From assembly GCA_001566295.1 (NCBI GenBank), contig KQ964251.1, positions 191,838 through 255,837 of the forward strand: a stretch of DNA of 64,000 nt. Reading direction: 5' to 3'. Shown one piece after another: positions 1-12,400 of this stretch (positions are counted from its first letter, which is position 1; every line of letters starts with the position of its first letter). Position numbers and translations under genes: made by a program. The notes beneath the pieces were generated by a model that was given only the letters and a program-made list of their open reading frames with translations, was not told the DNA's origin and made no database searches. This DNA is from Microdochium bolleyi (Eukaryota; Ascomycota; Sordariomycetes; Xylariales; Microdochiaceae).

Positions 1-1242
1 CAGCGTGAACTGGCCAAAGACGAAGATGAAGATGATCAGCCCGACGACCTGGTGTGCCGAGTTGAACTTGCGCGTCTGTCATCCACGGCAAAATAGAGAT
101 TGTCAGTAATTAACCTCACACCTCTTTGGACACCAGGGGATACAGAAAAAAGAGAGAGAGAGAAATAAAAGGGGGAACTCACCCGATTGTACATCCCGCT
201 GATGCTCATGCCCAGTGATGCGCCCACGATGAACAGAATGCCCGCGAGCCCCTGCAGGACGGCGTGCGCGCGGACCCAGCCGCCCAGGCGCAGGATGAAG
301 GCGCCGAACGGGAAGGCGCCGACAAAGACGAGCACCATGATGACGGCGTGGACCAGGCCCTTCCAGTCGCGGTAGGCCTGGACGGCCGTGGCCCCCTGCG
401 CGGTGCCGACGAGCTGCGGCGCCGTGCTGTCCAGGTCGACCCGGGGCGGCGAGGCCGACAGCGCCGCCGACGCCGCGCCGCCGCCGCCGGATGACGCGAC
501 GGTCATGTCCATGGTAAAGCTGCCGAAGCTCTTGTGCACGCGCAGCGGGTAGTTGAGGTCGTCGCTCCAGATGTCGCCGACCTCGCCGGTCGCGTAGATC
601 ATGTCCTGCTTGGTGCTGACCACGTCGATGCCCCTGCGGTCACCCTGGGGTGTGGTCCAGGTGCGGCAGTTGCGGCACACGCCGTAGTACACCCAGGCCG
701 TGCCGTCGATGCGGGTCGTCCCGGGGAGGGCCTCGACCCTGATGTCCGGGTTGTACCACGGCTCCGAGTGGCCAGCCCCCGCGATCCGTGGAGACAGCGT
801 CACGTTCGCGCCCGAGCCCGAGCCGTGCACGACGAGCATGAGCGAGCCGGCCATGGAGTCGGACCCGAGGCCGACGGCGCCCCACATGGTGTTGATGGCC
901 ATGATCATGGTGAAGTAGATGTCCTGGGTCGACTTGTCTTGCGGGACGCTCAGGGCGAAGGCGAGGTTGCGGGAGGGCGTGTAGAAGAGGGCGCCGTGGC
1001 TGAGGAGGGACGAGGAGGACGGGGAGCCATTGCCGGTGCTGTTGGTGTTGCTATTTGTGCTGTTGCCGGCCTGGGCGGCTGCGAGGGTGGTGAAGACTAC
1101 ATTTCGCGTGCAAAGGCGCAAGTGTCAGTTCTAGATTCTCTCGTGGCAGTTGCTGTGGAACGGTATCAGTTCTTTCTCTCTGTCGGTGGTTCGCCGTACC
1201 TGCTAGTGCGAGCAGCACTCTTTGACACCAGGTCTTGGCCAT
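1..1242 (-). CDS. DOMON (CDH-type cytochrome) plus cytochrome b561 membrane protein, 3' part cut by window edge
   Basis: Spliced model, minus strand: exon 1 1200-1242, exon 2 183-1096, exon 3 75 to beyond base 1; all junctions are GT..AG and keep the frame. Exon 1 joined to exon 2 gives an N-terminal signal peptide (MAKTWCQRVLLALA then VFTTLAAAQA). A roughly 180-residue domain like the haem-b cytochrome domain of cellobiose dehydrogenase follows: it has a WGAVGLGSDSM segment, a CRNC pair, and an M and H (LRVHKSFGSF) at positions where this family ligates haem. Membrane helices then begin, and exon 3 starts RKFNSAHQVVGLIIF, the typical cytochrome b561 His-containing helix. Proteins of this build are fungal plasma-membrane or secretory-pathway ferric reductase-like proteins; the substrate is unknown. 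The missing C-terminus lies outside the window. Confidence 0.9.
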
Positions 1243-3835
1243 TGTTTCCTGGTTTCTTTGTGTGTGTCACTTGTAGTAGGTGTCTGGCTGTTGGGTCTGG
1301 GAGTCTGCTTGTTGTCGAGGACCGGCCCCGGGGTGTCTAGATGATTGAGAGAACAAGAAGGAAAAGGCTCGACATGGATCGCCAAGGTATGTATCACTAC
1401 AAGTACGGGTATGATTGACAAGCACAGTCACAAGAAAGACGACGAAGACATACAAAAAGCGGCCCGTTAGGCGACACCTCGTCTTTATGACCTTGCCAGA
1501 CCCTTTCCCGCGCAAGCCAGTGTACACGCGGCCTCGACCAATCCCCCGCACTGCCATGCCGTCTTCCGGGCATTGTTGGAGACGCCGACTGGGCCGTGAG
1601 AAGCGTCGGCGCTTAGCCAGAGCGTGCACCTCGATGTCGGTCTGCAGTCCGCTGCAGGGGCCACGGGCAACAAAGCATGCCGGGATGGCGGCAGTGGTTG
1701 AGAGCTCGAACGAGACGAGGCCGAGGCACTGATTGGCTGGCTGGGCTGGGCTGGGCAGAGTCGGTGCCGTTCAGAGGTGCGCTGATTGGCGGGGGCCTGT
1801 GAAGAGCTGCAGCCAAGCGCCGAGATCCCTGCAAGCGCTGCGACAAGACAGCGAGCGGCCCGCGTGTGCGTGCCTGAAGCTGCATTTATTTTTGGCCATG
1901 CCCAGAGTGCTTGCCTTGGGGCTGGCTGCACCGGCGGGTGCACTGCGTCGAACAAGAACTGGGGTTGGCGGACCTCTTGTGCGCCAGACAATGCATGGTG
2001 TCGAGCCCATGAATCGCACAGCAACCTGTCAGTTTGACAGCACCACTACCCGGAAGCTTTAGGGACAGCCGTGTGCTTTTAGACGTGGTGCTATTCTCCT
2101 TGTGGACGAGGACTTGCGATACTCAGAAGCCCATGCAGGAGCTTACCACCATCGCCCGCCCTCCCACGCGGCAGAGACGATGCACAACCTCCAGGAGCGC
2201 CAAGTGCCACCCTCTCAGAGCGATAATGCCGAGTCCCATTGTAATCTGGACGTGCCTGCCGAAGGCGACCTTGAAATGAGAGAGCGGAGAGGGGCATATC
2301 CCCAAACAGATTCCGGGAGTGAGGCTGTCAGTATTACAGTTAATTCCAGACCTAGTCGCACTCGTCCAAGTGACGAGGGCTGTCAGTCCATCCAGTGTGA
2401 GAGATGCCCCGCTTGGAGTCACAAGTCACTTCAATGTACCCTCGAGCCTCAGAGCACCACGAAGTGCCTTCCAGATCCGTCAGAAGCAGTGGTGTCACCG
2501 ACGGTCCCTCCGTCCCACTCCGACTTCTGAACCTTCTGAGGCTGATGGGTAGCTCGGGGTGTGGCCCAGGCACGGGGTGACGTCAATGACACCGTACGAC
2601 CTGGGTGGGAGGAACTGCCGGGCATCCCGCGGCCAGGAGAGGCTGAAAGCAGTCTGGACAAGCGAGACAAGAGGGTACAGCCGGGCCTAGTCTGAAGACG
2701 TTGGCGACGCCCGCACCAGATGGTCGGGCCCGCCTGCGCCGTGGCCAGTTAGTAATCCCGCGGCTGGGCAGCCACAGCATCTGGTAGCACACCGAGGTGC
2801 GGATAGAACTCTGAGCGCTGGCGTGTGTTCTGGGACAGTCGATGCCTGTGGCCACTTCCGCATGCCGCTCGGCGCCGGAGGGAGGTGGCAGACCCGGGGC
2901 GGCCACGGAGGCCTTTGAGCTTTGTGGGGCGCCTGGACCCCCCCGTTTTGGACAAGTCGCCGCCAGACCGCCGCAGCGCCGCATCGGGCTTCGCGTGTTT
3001 GCGCTGGAATGCCGGAGCCGAAGGGGGCCCAGAGGACATGTCTCGGTCGAGGATGCCGTGCCTGGCGCCACTGGTGGTGGTGGTGGTTGCGGCGGCGGCA
3101 TCCACACCAATGTCTTGCTTCGCCGGCATCTCCAGGCAAGCTGCAGAGAAAAGGTCTAGACCGCTGACGTGCTCGAGAGGCAGCCACGCAAAGGTCCGCG
3201 CTCGAACTGCGCCGGGCTCGGTACAGTTCCGCCGACAGGGCAGGATGTTCATATGCATCCAACACTCAAACTCGAAGGCTTCAGGATAATTTTGCCTCGT
3301 CGTACCGATATCTGGCATCGTAAGGGGTTTTTGTGACAGGGCCGGAACGAGCCTCACGGCGGGGCCGAGAGCAGGGGGTCTGCCTTCATGACGGACCCAT
3401 GACGTCCGCCTCAGCGACTTGCTGCAGATGTTGCAGAGCGGGTTGGTGTGTCTGCGACGATTGCTGCTGGACTTTTCTTTTCGGTGGCTGCCGCGCCGCA
3501 TATTGTCGAGGGGAGGTCTCCGAGTCTTCGAAGCTAGTGCCTGTGAGGGAGTTGCAGGTGAGAAAAGTCGCCGGCGCTTGGCTCCGACGCCGGTCGATCC
3601 TGCCCCGCCCTCCGTTACCTACACTTGGGTACTTGCCCCTCAACTCTTCGACATTGTCACAAGCCCATTCCAACAGACAATCTGCATCTTCTTTCAAGCC
3701 CTGCTGCCGGCGACACCGCGCCACCTCCGCCCCTCCCGTTGTCTCGTATTCTACCGCCAACGGCTTACGCGCACAGAGACCTCTACATACTCGTATCGTC
3801 GCACCCTCGCGGTCTAGACCATCACAACCACCACC
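1243..3835. other. Intergenic region between divergent genes, no gene seen
   Basis: This 2.6-kb stretch is the shared 5' flank of the DOMON/b561 gene and the oxidoreductase. Several open frames on both strands overlap one another between 2.6 and 3.5 kb, but none shows a recognisable motif and the sequence is GC-rich, where open frames arise by chance. The last 250 bases before 3836 are C/T- and C/A-rich, like a fungal leader, ending in a good start context (CACCATGG). Confidence 0.6.
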
Positions 3836-5158
3836 ATGGCTCCACTTGGTATCGCCATCATCGGCAGCGGCATCTTTGTCCGCGAGCAGCACTTGGTATG
3901 TCTGTCCGCTCTATCCGCACCACCTCCCGCCCTGTTCCTGGCGAGCCTGGCTCCGGGCCCATGCACGGATGCTAGCCGGCAAGATCGTCCGGCAACCCCT
4001 GGCGATCGTGCTCGATAAGCTTTGCCGGCCAGGCCAGCAGGTGACACTGACAGGTCACAACCATCCTTTCACGTCTGGCCACTTTGTCCCCCACACTCTT
4101 CCACTTTGCGTAACCTCAAGTCCCCAAAGGCTAACTCAGAGTCTAATCGCCCCGGAGCACAGCCTGCTGCCTTGGCCAGTCCCCTCATTACCATCAAGGC
4201 GCTCTGGTCTCGGTCCCTCAAGTCTGCCGAGGAGGCCGCAAAGCTCATTCCTGAGGGCAGCCAGGATGCAGTGGACCTCTACTCCTCAGACTCGGGTGAG
4301 GGCAAGGGGTACGACGACCTGCTGAAGCGCTCGGACATCGTCGGCGTCATCCTGGCCCTCCCCATCCCAGATATGCCCGCCTACATCGAGAAGGCGCTCG
4401 CGGCGGGCAAGCACGTCCTCGGAGAGAAGCCTATCGCGCCCACTGTCGGCCGGGCTGTCGAGCTTGTCGAGTACTACAAGAAGCTCGATAACAAGGCCAC
4501 ATGGTCGGTCGCCGAGAACTTCCGGTTCGTCCCTGCATACAGCTATGCGGCCGAGCAGGTCAAGACCCTGGGCAAGTTGCAGAACTTCCATGCGAAGGTG
4601 CTTTTCTTGATGGAGCAGTCCAACAAGTACTATGGCACGTCGTGGCGCGCCACCCCCGATTTCCAGGGTGGCATTCTCCTCGATGGTGGCGTCCACTTCA
4701 CTGCGGCACTCAGGACACTCTTGGGCCCGGAGAACGCCGTCCAGAGTGTCTCCGCGCACACCGCGCAGGTGCAGAGTTACCTGCCGCCCGTCGACTCCGT
4801 GAACGCAGTGATGAAGACCAAGAGTGGGGTCATCGGCACATATGTGCAGTCCATAGGCTCGAGCGGCGCCAACGCCTTCCAGTACCAGATTGTGTGCGAA
4901 AACGGATCCGTCGAGGCCGAGGGTAGGAAGGTTGTTGTGATTAGGGGCCGGGGTGCGGACGCCAAGCGGGAGGAAAAGGAGTACGAGTCCACGACGGGCG
5001 TCAAGGAGGAAGTCCACGCCTGGGCGGAGGCTCTGCAAGCTGGCAAGCCGAACCCGGCGCAGTCGCCCGAGCAGGCCGTTGCGGATCTGGAAATCTTTGA
5101 GAAGATGCTCCGCAGTGGTGAGCAGGATGGTTCCGCTCAGAGGACTGAACACCAGTAG
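3836..5158 (+). CDS. Gfo/Idh/MocA-family NAD(P)-dependent oxidoreductase
   Basis: Two exons, 3836-3895 and 4163-5158, with a 267-bp intron, encode 351 residues. The N-terminus (GIAIIGSGIFVREQ) is the first beta strand and dinucleotide-binding loop of a Rossmann fold. GEKPIAP is the EKP motif of the Gfo/Idh/MocA family, and GGVHFTAAL carries the family's conserved His near the active site. The C-terminal half is the alpha/beta dimerisation domain. Length is normal for the family (330-380). The start is supported by the CACCATGG context and by the Rossmann motif beginning at residue 4. Substrate cannot be read from the sequence; relatives act on sugars, inositols or dihydrodiols. It ends 252 bp from the convergent thioesterase gene. 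Confidence 0.93.
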
Positions 5159-5410
5159 ATCACGCGCACATGATGTTTCGGGCAGACCGGCCGGAGGAGG
5201 TGGGAGTTGAGACACCATCTAGACTCTACTCTCGCATATGAGCTCTCCGGCCAATGTTCAAACCATGATTAGTGGACAAAACCATCATCCATGAAGTGAA
5301 CCCCTGCCAAACAGTATTTTGTCGCATTGTCTCAGATTACGGCTTAGAACGACGCTTCATCACACTCCCAACCCAGACCGCCCCAGCCAAACCCTCGCCC
5401 ACCCCACAGC

Positions 5411-6156
5411 TCACAGCTTTGCGGCAGCAGCAGTCGGCGGGGGCGGTACCTTGTTCGTAAAACGCCCGTCGCGCAGCTTCTCCAGCCCCTCCCTGAGCAC
5501 GGGGACCATGCCCTGCGGGCTGGGCCGCTTGGTCGCGCGCTCGACCCAGACGTGCACGAACTCGCCCACGGCCTTGACCTTACCCGTCTCGTCCCCGCGC
5601 TCGAAGAGCCCGACCTCGTACGTCACGGCGGACCGGCCGAGCTTGGCGATGCGCAGGCCCAGCTCGGCCACCTTTGGGTACTCGATGGCCGAGAAGTAGT
5701 GCACGGCCGTGTGCGCCATCAGGGGGTGCCAGTCCGACGTCGGGGGGTGCAGGCCGCAGTGCTGGATCAGGTAGGCGTTGATCACGGAGTCGAAGCTGTC
5801 ATTATGTGTGTAAGCGCATGTGTGGTAGTATATACAATCGCGCGTGGAGAGATGAGGTCGGTATCATATGTTCAAGGCACAGTGAGAGCTCAAGGAACGT
5901 GAATGAACAACAGCATGGCTTGATGACGAGCTGCTTCGAAGAAGGGTGCTCACTTACAGGTAGTTGTAGACCGAGTTGTTCATGTGGTCGTACATGTCAT
6001 TGTCTGCCCTATTTCAGTCCGGTGTTAAGTATCTGCTCGCATACGCTTGTGCGAAAGACGTGTAAGGTAAACATAGTCATACCATCTTGTCCGGTAGTCG
6101 AGCATGAATGGATAGTCATCTCGCGTGCGCGCCTGGAGCTCTTTCTTCGTGGCCAT
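5411..6156 (-). CDS. HotDog-fold acyl-CoA thioesterase family protein (4HBT-like)
   Basis: Three exons on the minus strand: 6083-6156, 5958-6008 and 5411-5795, 169 residues. Introns of 74 and 162 bp have GTATGA and GTAAGT donors. The segment WADNDMYDHMNNSVYNYLFD is the classic start of the 4-hydroxybenzoyl-CoA thioesterase HotDog domain, with the Asp and the HMNN turn that shape the active site. The central part (VTYEVGLFE, GEFVHVWVERATKRP) supplies the later strands. A run of Pro and Ala near the C-terminus is probably disordered. The middle exon is only 51 nt. It likely hydrolyses an acyl-CoA, but chain length or partner cannot be told. It starts 745 bp from the divergent pseudouridine synthase. 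Confidence 0.92.
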
Positions 6157-6901
6157 GTTTTTTTTACTGTGGGAGTGACTGTACAAGTGATTGCGACTGA
6201 AGATGCCTGCGGAGGGTGATAGTCTGGTGGCTCTGGTCTTTGATATCCCAGCCCTCCGTGGTTGTGGTCGATATGGCGCAGATGCTGTCGATGGAATGAC
6301 AAAGGGCTGGTCGTCGTTGCGCCCAGCTCAAGCCGAGGCTCGTAGAGCAGGCCCCTGCATGCCAGGCAGACCCCTGCTCCACGGCTTGGTGATGGTGGGG
6401 TTCTGCCGCCGTGCACCGCCAAAACATCGAATTTCCATCCAATGTGGTGTTGCGACTCAGACGACATGGCAGAAATTCCCTTGCTTGCTCTCCATACTCG
6501 CAGCGACGATCGACGAGGGCGGGTGGCAACCACGAGGCACGCGACACGAGGCTACGACTGACGAAAAACAACGAGCGGCCACTCTACACGCACAGTTCCT
6601 CGGGCTCTGAAATACACGATATCCGCGTGGTACTTGGACACGCCGGCGCAACCGGTCACCCCGCCATCCAAGCAAAGCGGCTTCCGGCAAGACGAAACTG
6701 GCGCCCGTGGTACGCCGCCTTGCGCTCAAGGCCGGCGTCATCCTACCACGGCAAATCCTACAACCGCACCGTCGCAATTTCACTCGTCCCGCCGCTGTTG
6801 CCGCCCAAGTGCTCAGCTCTGAAGGAGCTCTCCGTACCCCGCCAAGCGGCCCCTTCTCAGGACCATCGCCCCGCGAGCACCCGCTCGCCAGCGTGATCCC
6901 G
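6157..6901. other. Divergent promoter region, thioesterase / pseudouridine synthase
   Basis: The frame of the downstream gene stays open back to base 6611 with no ATG. The translated stretch 6707-6901 is basic and lacks acidic residues in its first 35 positions, as in a mitochondrial presequence, so an unseen upstream exon could exist. Otherwise nothing gene-like is visible. Confidence 0.5.
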
Positions 6902-8434
6902 ATGAGCCTGGAAGCGCAAATCGCCGCGAAAGCGGCGGAGGCGGAGGCGGCAGACCAGATCACCGAGAGTGCCGCCTCCTCCGACCCGGCGGCCGCCCCG
7001 CGCCTCACGAAGCGCCGAAACAAGAACAAGAAGAAGCAGGACAAGAACGAGGTCGACGACGACCAGGAGGGCCAGCTCTGGCCGATCCCCTACATCATCG
7101 AGGACGGCCTGCGGCGCGTGGCGCCGTACCACTACACCTACAAGACCTGGGTCAAGCAGCGGTGGCGCGGGCGCGAGCTGCTCGACGTCTTCGAGAGCGA
7201 GTTCCGCGACCGGCCGCTCGAGTACTACCGCCAGGCCATGATCTCGGGCCACGTGCGCGTCAACAACAAGCAGGTGTCGCCCCAGCACGTGCTCAAGAAC
7301 GGCGAGCTCGTCTCGCACACGATCCACCGGCACGAGCCGCCCGTGACGGCGGACCCGATCGCGGTGCTGCACGAGGACGACGACATGATTGTCATTGTCA
7401 AGCCCTCGGGCGTCCCCGTTCACCCGGCCGGGCGGTACAACTACAACTCGGTCATCGAGATCATGCGCGCCGAGCGCGGCCGCGGCTGGACGGCGTACCC
7501 GTGCAACCGCCTCGACCGGCTGACGAGCGGCATCATGTTCATCGCCAAGCACCCGGCGGCGGCCGAGGTGCTGAGCGCGCAAATCGCCGCCCGGACGGTG
7601 CGCAAGGAATACATTGCCCGTGTCATCGGCGAGTTCCCGGACGGCGAGGTCGTCTGCGACGAGCCCATCCTGCAGATTTCGCCGAAGCTGGGGCTCAACC
7701 GGGTCCGGGCGAACGGGAAACATGCGCGTACCGTATTCAAGAAGATTGCATACTACCCTCCGTCGGCGACGGCGACGGCGACGCAGTCGCCGGGCACCAC
7801 AAGCAGCGGCGACCCCGCCACGGGTGAGACATTATCAAACTCACCGGTTGCGGCGGCAGCACCCGCACCAGCAGCAACACCAACAGCAGAGGCAGAACCG
7901 CGCCCCTGGACCGGCGCCAAAGGCTACTCGATCCTGCGCTGCCTGCCCGTGACGGGCCGCACGCACCAGCTGCGCGTGCACCTGCAGCACCTGGGCCACC
8001 CGATCCAGAACGACCCGATCTACGCGAACCAGAAGGTCTGGGGCATCCAGCTGGGCGCGGGGGACGCCGAGGCCACGGCCAACACGGACGAGGACATCAT
8101 CTCGCGGCTCGACCGGATGGGCAAGCAGGAGGTCGCCGACGCCGTGGCGTACCACGACGAGATGGTCGACGAGTACCACAAGAAGAAGGCCGAGAAGATG
8201 TCGGGCGAGCTGTGCGAGGTCTGCGAGACGCCGCTGTACACGGACCCCGGGGAGCAGGAGCTCAGCCTGTGGCTGCACAGCCTGCGGTACGAGGACGCCG
8301 GCGGGCAGTGGCGGTATGTCAGCCCGCTGCCCAGCTGGGCGCTGCCGCCGCGGGGGATGGCTGGGCCGACGAGCGTCGGGGGCATGGAGGAGCTCGTCGA
8401 CGCTGTGAGGGCCGAGAATCCGGAGATAGCGTAG
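6902..8434 (+). CDS. RluA-type pseudouridine synthase, Pus9/Rib2-like
   Basis: Single exon, 510 residues from the first in-frame ATG. After a Lys-rich N-terminus come the eukaryotic Pus8/Pus9-specific segment (PIPYIIEDGLRRVAPYHYTY), an S4-like RNA-binding region (about 90-145) and the catalytic domain (about 153-390). NRLDRLTSG holds the catalytic Asp, D205. The motif RTHQLRVHLQHLGHPI closes the domain. A low-complexity Thr/Ala/Pro insert (about 285-335) splits the catalytic domain, a common fungal elaboration. Yeast Pus8/Rib2 and Pus9 modify U32 of cytosolic and mitochondrial tRNAs; the bifunctional deaminase part of Rib2 is not seen here. The open frame upstream of the ATG could encode a mitochondrial presequence, so the true start is uncertain. 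Confidence 0.93.
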   Translation: MSLEAQIAAKAAEAEAADQITESAASSDPAAAPRLTKRRNKNKKKQDKNEVDDDQEGQLWPIPYIIEDGLRRVAPYHYTYKTWVKQRWRGRELLDVFESEFRDRPLEYYRQAMISGHVRVNNKQVSPQHVLKNGELVSHTIHRHEPPVTADPIAVLHEDDDMIVIVKPSGVPVHPAGRYNYNSVIEIMRAERGRGWTAYPCNRLDRLTSGIMFIAKHPAAAEVLSAQIAARTVRKEYIARVIGEFPDGEVVCDEPILQISPKLGLNRVRANGKHARTVFKKIAYYPPSATATATQSPGTTSSGDPATGETLSNSPVAAAAPAPAATPTAEAEPRPWTGAKGYSILRCLPVTGRTHQLRVHLQHLGHPIQNDPIYANQKVWGIQLGAGDAEATANTDEDIISRLDRMGKQEVADAVAYHDEMVDEYHKKKAEKMSGELCEVCETPLYTDPGEQELSLWLHSLRYEDAGGQWRYVSPLPSWALPPRGMAGPTSVGGMEELVDAVRAENPEIA

Positions 8435-9410
8435 CCCTTTCTTACACGTTTCTTGCGCAAAAGGGACAGGGTGGGTTTACAAATTCACGGTATGGGTAGT
8501 CACTCCAAATCTCCGAGAAAGCCCACGGTCTCACAGCCTGGCGCCGGAAAAAGGAGAGTGAAAAGAGAACGGATAGAGAGCGGGCCGCGCCTCTGGGAAC
8601 CCCCCGGCCAAGATGTCAGAAACCATCTAGACCACATTCTTACGCTTGGGCATATACATACTTCATAGATCTATAAACTCTGTTTAGACCTGCCTGTTGA
8701 GCTCACCGCCAACACAAGAGCACGGGGCCAGGCCAGTCAGACAAGCCAGGGACGCGAACACAAATAAACAGCCGCAGATACACTTTTTAAGTGTAACATC
8801 CATCCCCCTTGAATCATGATTCTCCCGACATGCATATAGTTGTGACATGGTCCAAGAGAAGGGTCCAAGCACATCAACCTTTGGAAGGACCATGTACGAC
8901 ACTGACAGAGAGCCTAGCTGCGAACGTGCAACGTGGGAAAAAAGCAAGTTCATACTTTTTAAGGTATGCGTAAGTCTCAAAGTCCGCCGGGGGCCCAGAA
9001 CATCTGCGGTGGAATAAACCTTTGAGCCAGCCCCATGCCCGGGGATAGCGAGGAATTAAACAAACTCACAGCCTACGGTCAGGGTAAGGCAAGCTCGGTG
9101 CTTGAAGCAGCCGTGATTTGCTCAACGGAGGTGACCCCAGGCATCCATCATTCCCGTAACCGTCAGATCATCGTGAAATACTTGCGGAGGAAAACTCCGG
9201 GGCGGTTGTTATGTTCATCTCTGCTTTCTTTGACCGGCTGGCTGGTTGGCTGGCTGGCCACTGGGAGGAGGAACTCTCAGGCGGACGACCAGGTTGCTGC
9301 CGGCCCTACATACCCACGGCACCTACCAGCTCCCTCTTACGAGCCAGGACTTTTTGACGATCACGCATCAGGTGGCCTCTATCGCGAAAAAAAGGACGGC
9401 GTGGTTCCGC

Positions 9411-9440
<30 letters not shown>
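9411..9440. repeat. (CCAG)n tetranucleotide repeat
   Basis: About 7.5 perfect CCAG units. A complementary CTGG-rich tract lies at about 9231-9259, so the two could pair as an imperfect hairpin with a loop of about 150 bases. A similar but shorter (CCAG) tract occurs near 55720-55737. Confidence 0.9.
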
Positions 9441-9441
<1 letters not shown>

Positions 9442-12400
9442 TACAACGATGTGACACCCAGATCGATTCCCGGGAAAGAAGGGGGAGCAAGGGAGAGACA
9501 GACACGTTGTAAGTCACGCCGTCGCACACAACACGGCGCCCCCAGCAGCCAACGACAAAGGTACACAGCTGCCCGTAGATTGGCATCGACATGGTTGGCG
9601 GGAGGTATGTATCTTTTGCGTTATCGCGTACGTAAAAAGCCGACGACGAGCTCTCCGCAGCAGGACTTGCCCCCCCCCCACCCCCCCGGCGCAAAGACAT
9701 TGACAGGTGCAAGGTGAGGTAACTTAGACCAGGGGGCGCAACGGCGATGAAGGCGACGACGGCGACGACGGCGACGACGAAAAGGGACTGCCGTCGCCCA
9801 GCGAAACCAAGAACGGATGATGCGTGCGTGCGCGCGGGTTTGTTGCATACGGGGGGGTTTGGCCACGGTTTCTAGAGGGTTGCAATGATCGCTCCATGTG
9901 GGTAATGGAAGCGACACGGCACGCAATGATTCCCTCAGGTAGCGTGAGCGTAGGTAGGTGCCTACATGCGTACCGTGGCGTGGTAACCCAGCAAGGTAAA
10001 GTAGTACGTAAGGGTAAGCAGTGCGTACCGTGTATTGCAGCAATGTTCCATTAGAGTTTGAGGTTACGTAGATTTCCCTCTTCTCACAGCGCCAGGCCTG
10101 CCTGGCCTGGCCTGCCTGGCGGGCCGTCGAAACGGAACGTGTATCCGTGGGGTAATGAGAAGGGAAAATGTGGGTGCGAGATCTGCGGTGCTGCCTGCGT
10201 ATACGCTGTCAGTTTTACTCGAGTACGATAGGTACTAGTTACTGTGTGACGTGTGGTGCTGTTCTGCTTGCTTATGATTCCGGCTTCGCCTCTGCTAATG
10301 GGATTGTCTCTGGCGGCCCCCCCAACCCACACCTTCCTCCTTGCCGCAAGATTTCTGACTCCGCAGAGCTTGGGGAAATAACCGAGACACAAAGTGCGGG
10401 ACCTGCCGCCTTTGCCGCAACTTGCCCCTTTGAACTGTTGATTGGGGGGGTAAGTGGCATCGTAGTTGGCTGGAGGAAACAGATTCACACAGAAGGATTT
10501 TCCTTCTCCAGACCAATCAAGCCCTGCGATCTGCCGCGTCGAGGAATTACGGAGCATGTATGTCAGTTTGACAAAGTCCCAGAACTTTAGCTCGCCCGTT
10601 GCCAGGCGGGGCCGCGATCGATCTCTTTCTCCGTGATTTGACAGTCCACGGCCGAATAGTGTGCCTTCGTCCCAGTACCCTGCCGTGTTAGAGTTTGCTG
10701 CCGCAGCTCTATGCTGCCACTCTTGCCGCTGCTTGTGTTTGAGTTTCAGAGATCGGTGCATGCTTTGCTTGCACTTGCAGGTGGGTTAGGTGGCAACCAG
10801 GTGTGCTGAGGCGGCTTTCTAGAGGTGTCCTGGAAGACTTCTATACGCGCACAAACATACAGGCACGCACATAGACGGCGAGCCATGGCGACATTCTCGC
10901 GTCAGTCTGATAAGAGCCATGCAGCCGGCCGTGCAGTAATCCCGTGTCCCCGGCCCGGGCCAAAACTCTAAAAGTCTTGCCCGCCTGACTTCAGACGTTC
11001 CGGGGACAGGTTGGGAGTAACTCCAGGGACTTCTGCCTGGATGGGCGAGGGGCCAGGGATCGAAGATGGAGCGTGGAAGTGGATTGGGATATGTGCATGC
11101 TGTTGCTGCCGGCAACATGGACGGACCACGAGACGCGGAACCGAAGGGACACTGACGACGAGCCGTCCGTCGGAATATCCCAAAACATGCCCGTGTGGGT
11201 CCGCAGGCGCAAGGACCTGGGTTTGCCATGTTGCAGGCCATGCCGTCGGCAAGACTGGCAATGCCCACGTCCTTTGCAGTTTGCAGTAATTTCCAGTAAC
11301 AAAGCCAAGCGGTGCCTTCTGCGTCCTGCACACGGAGCCTGGAGCACCCAGGTCGGCACTTATCTATTGCTGTGTTGGGGTGCCTGGGTTCCCGGTCGAC
11401 ATGGTTGTCATTATTCGTGAAGTACTTGCCATTTGTCAACGCCCGCGTGATCCACAACCACTTTGGCTGTCGCTCGCCAGGTCTGCCCAGTTGTTGAGGA
11501 AATGACCGATCGGGGATTGTGGGAAGAGGGGCAGGTCATTGGTGCCTGTCGTTGAGAATGTTCGACAGATGTCCGGATCTCTGATCAGAAGATCGAGAGG
11601 CGCCGGGAGAAGCAAGCAGAGAGGCTGATGGTAGCGCGGTTGACAGAATAGCGCCGAACGCCATGGCTTTCCTCCCCCAGGCCTCTCTGCTCCTCTCCTC
11701 TCCGCTGATTCCTCCCCACCCCGCCGTCATCTGCCAGAGCTGTTGCCGAGACTGGCCTAACAGCCAGGCTCCTCCCTGAGCTCTCCTCTGCAGCCCCCGT
11801 CAGAATATCCCCTGCCCCGTCCACAGGTACCACCAGTCCGGCGTCACCAGGTCCTTTTGCAGGCTGGATCGTCCCCAGGCAAGCGACCCAGGGACAGGAT
11901 CTGATATGGGTGGATGCTACGCAGCCTATGGCATGGTGCCCAAACACCGCATGCGTGCAAGGCATGCTTGGGGTGACGCAATGGCCAAGTGAGGCTAATA
12001 GTCAGTAGGTACATGTGGGTTTTCTCTCCCCATGTCGACGACAACGGGTGCCGCGATCGTTGCATGATCTGCCACCTACTTTGGGGGACTGAGTGATCAT
12101 CCTGCGTGGGGGCCGTCATGCTATGTGATGGATGCGAACGAGAGCCCCGGGGACGTTGCAGACAGGGAGAAAAGAGGTCGCCGTGATGGGACGCAATCGT
12201 CCCAGCGTGGCCCCGTGCCGTGTTCGCCGTGCTACAGACACCCGCAGTATATCCCTACGTGCTCCGTACGCTTATGCAGGCCTTTGAGATGATATGATGG
12301 GAAAGGTGGAGTGGGATCGTCGGCCGTCCGTGTGCGGGAGTCGTCGCAGTCCTGCCTTGGATGTGCCTTGTACTGCCAGGGCCGCTGTCGTCACCAGTGC

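Noticed and set aside
2583..3501. Minus-strand frames of 175-250 codons between the first two genes
   Set aside because: Overlap open plus-strand frames, no recognisable domain, low-complexity Thr and Pro runs.
10084..10761. 225-codon minus-strand frame
   Set aside because: No motif, unusual amino-acid mix and no leader-like sequence at its start.
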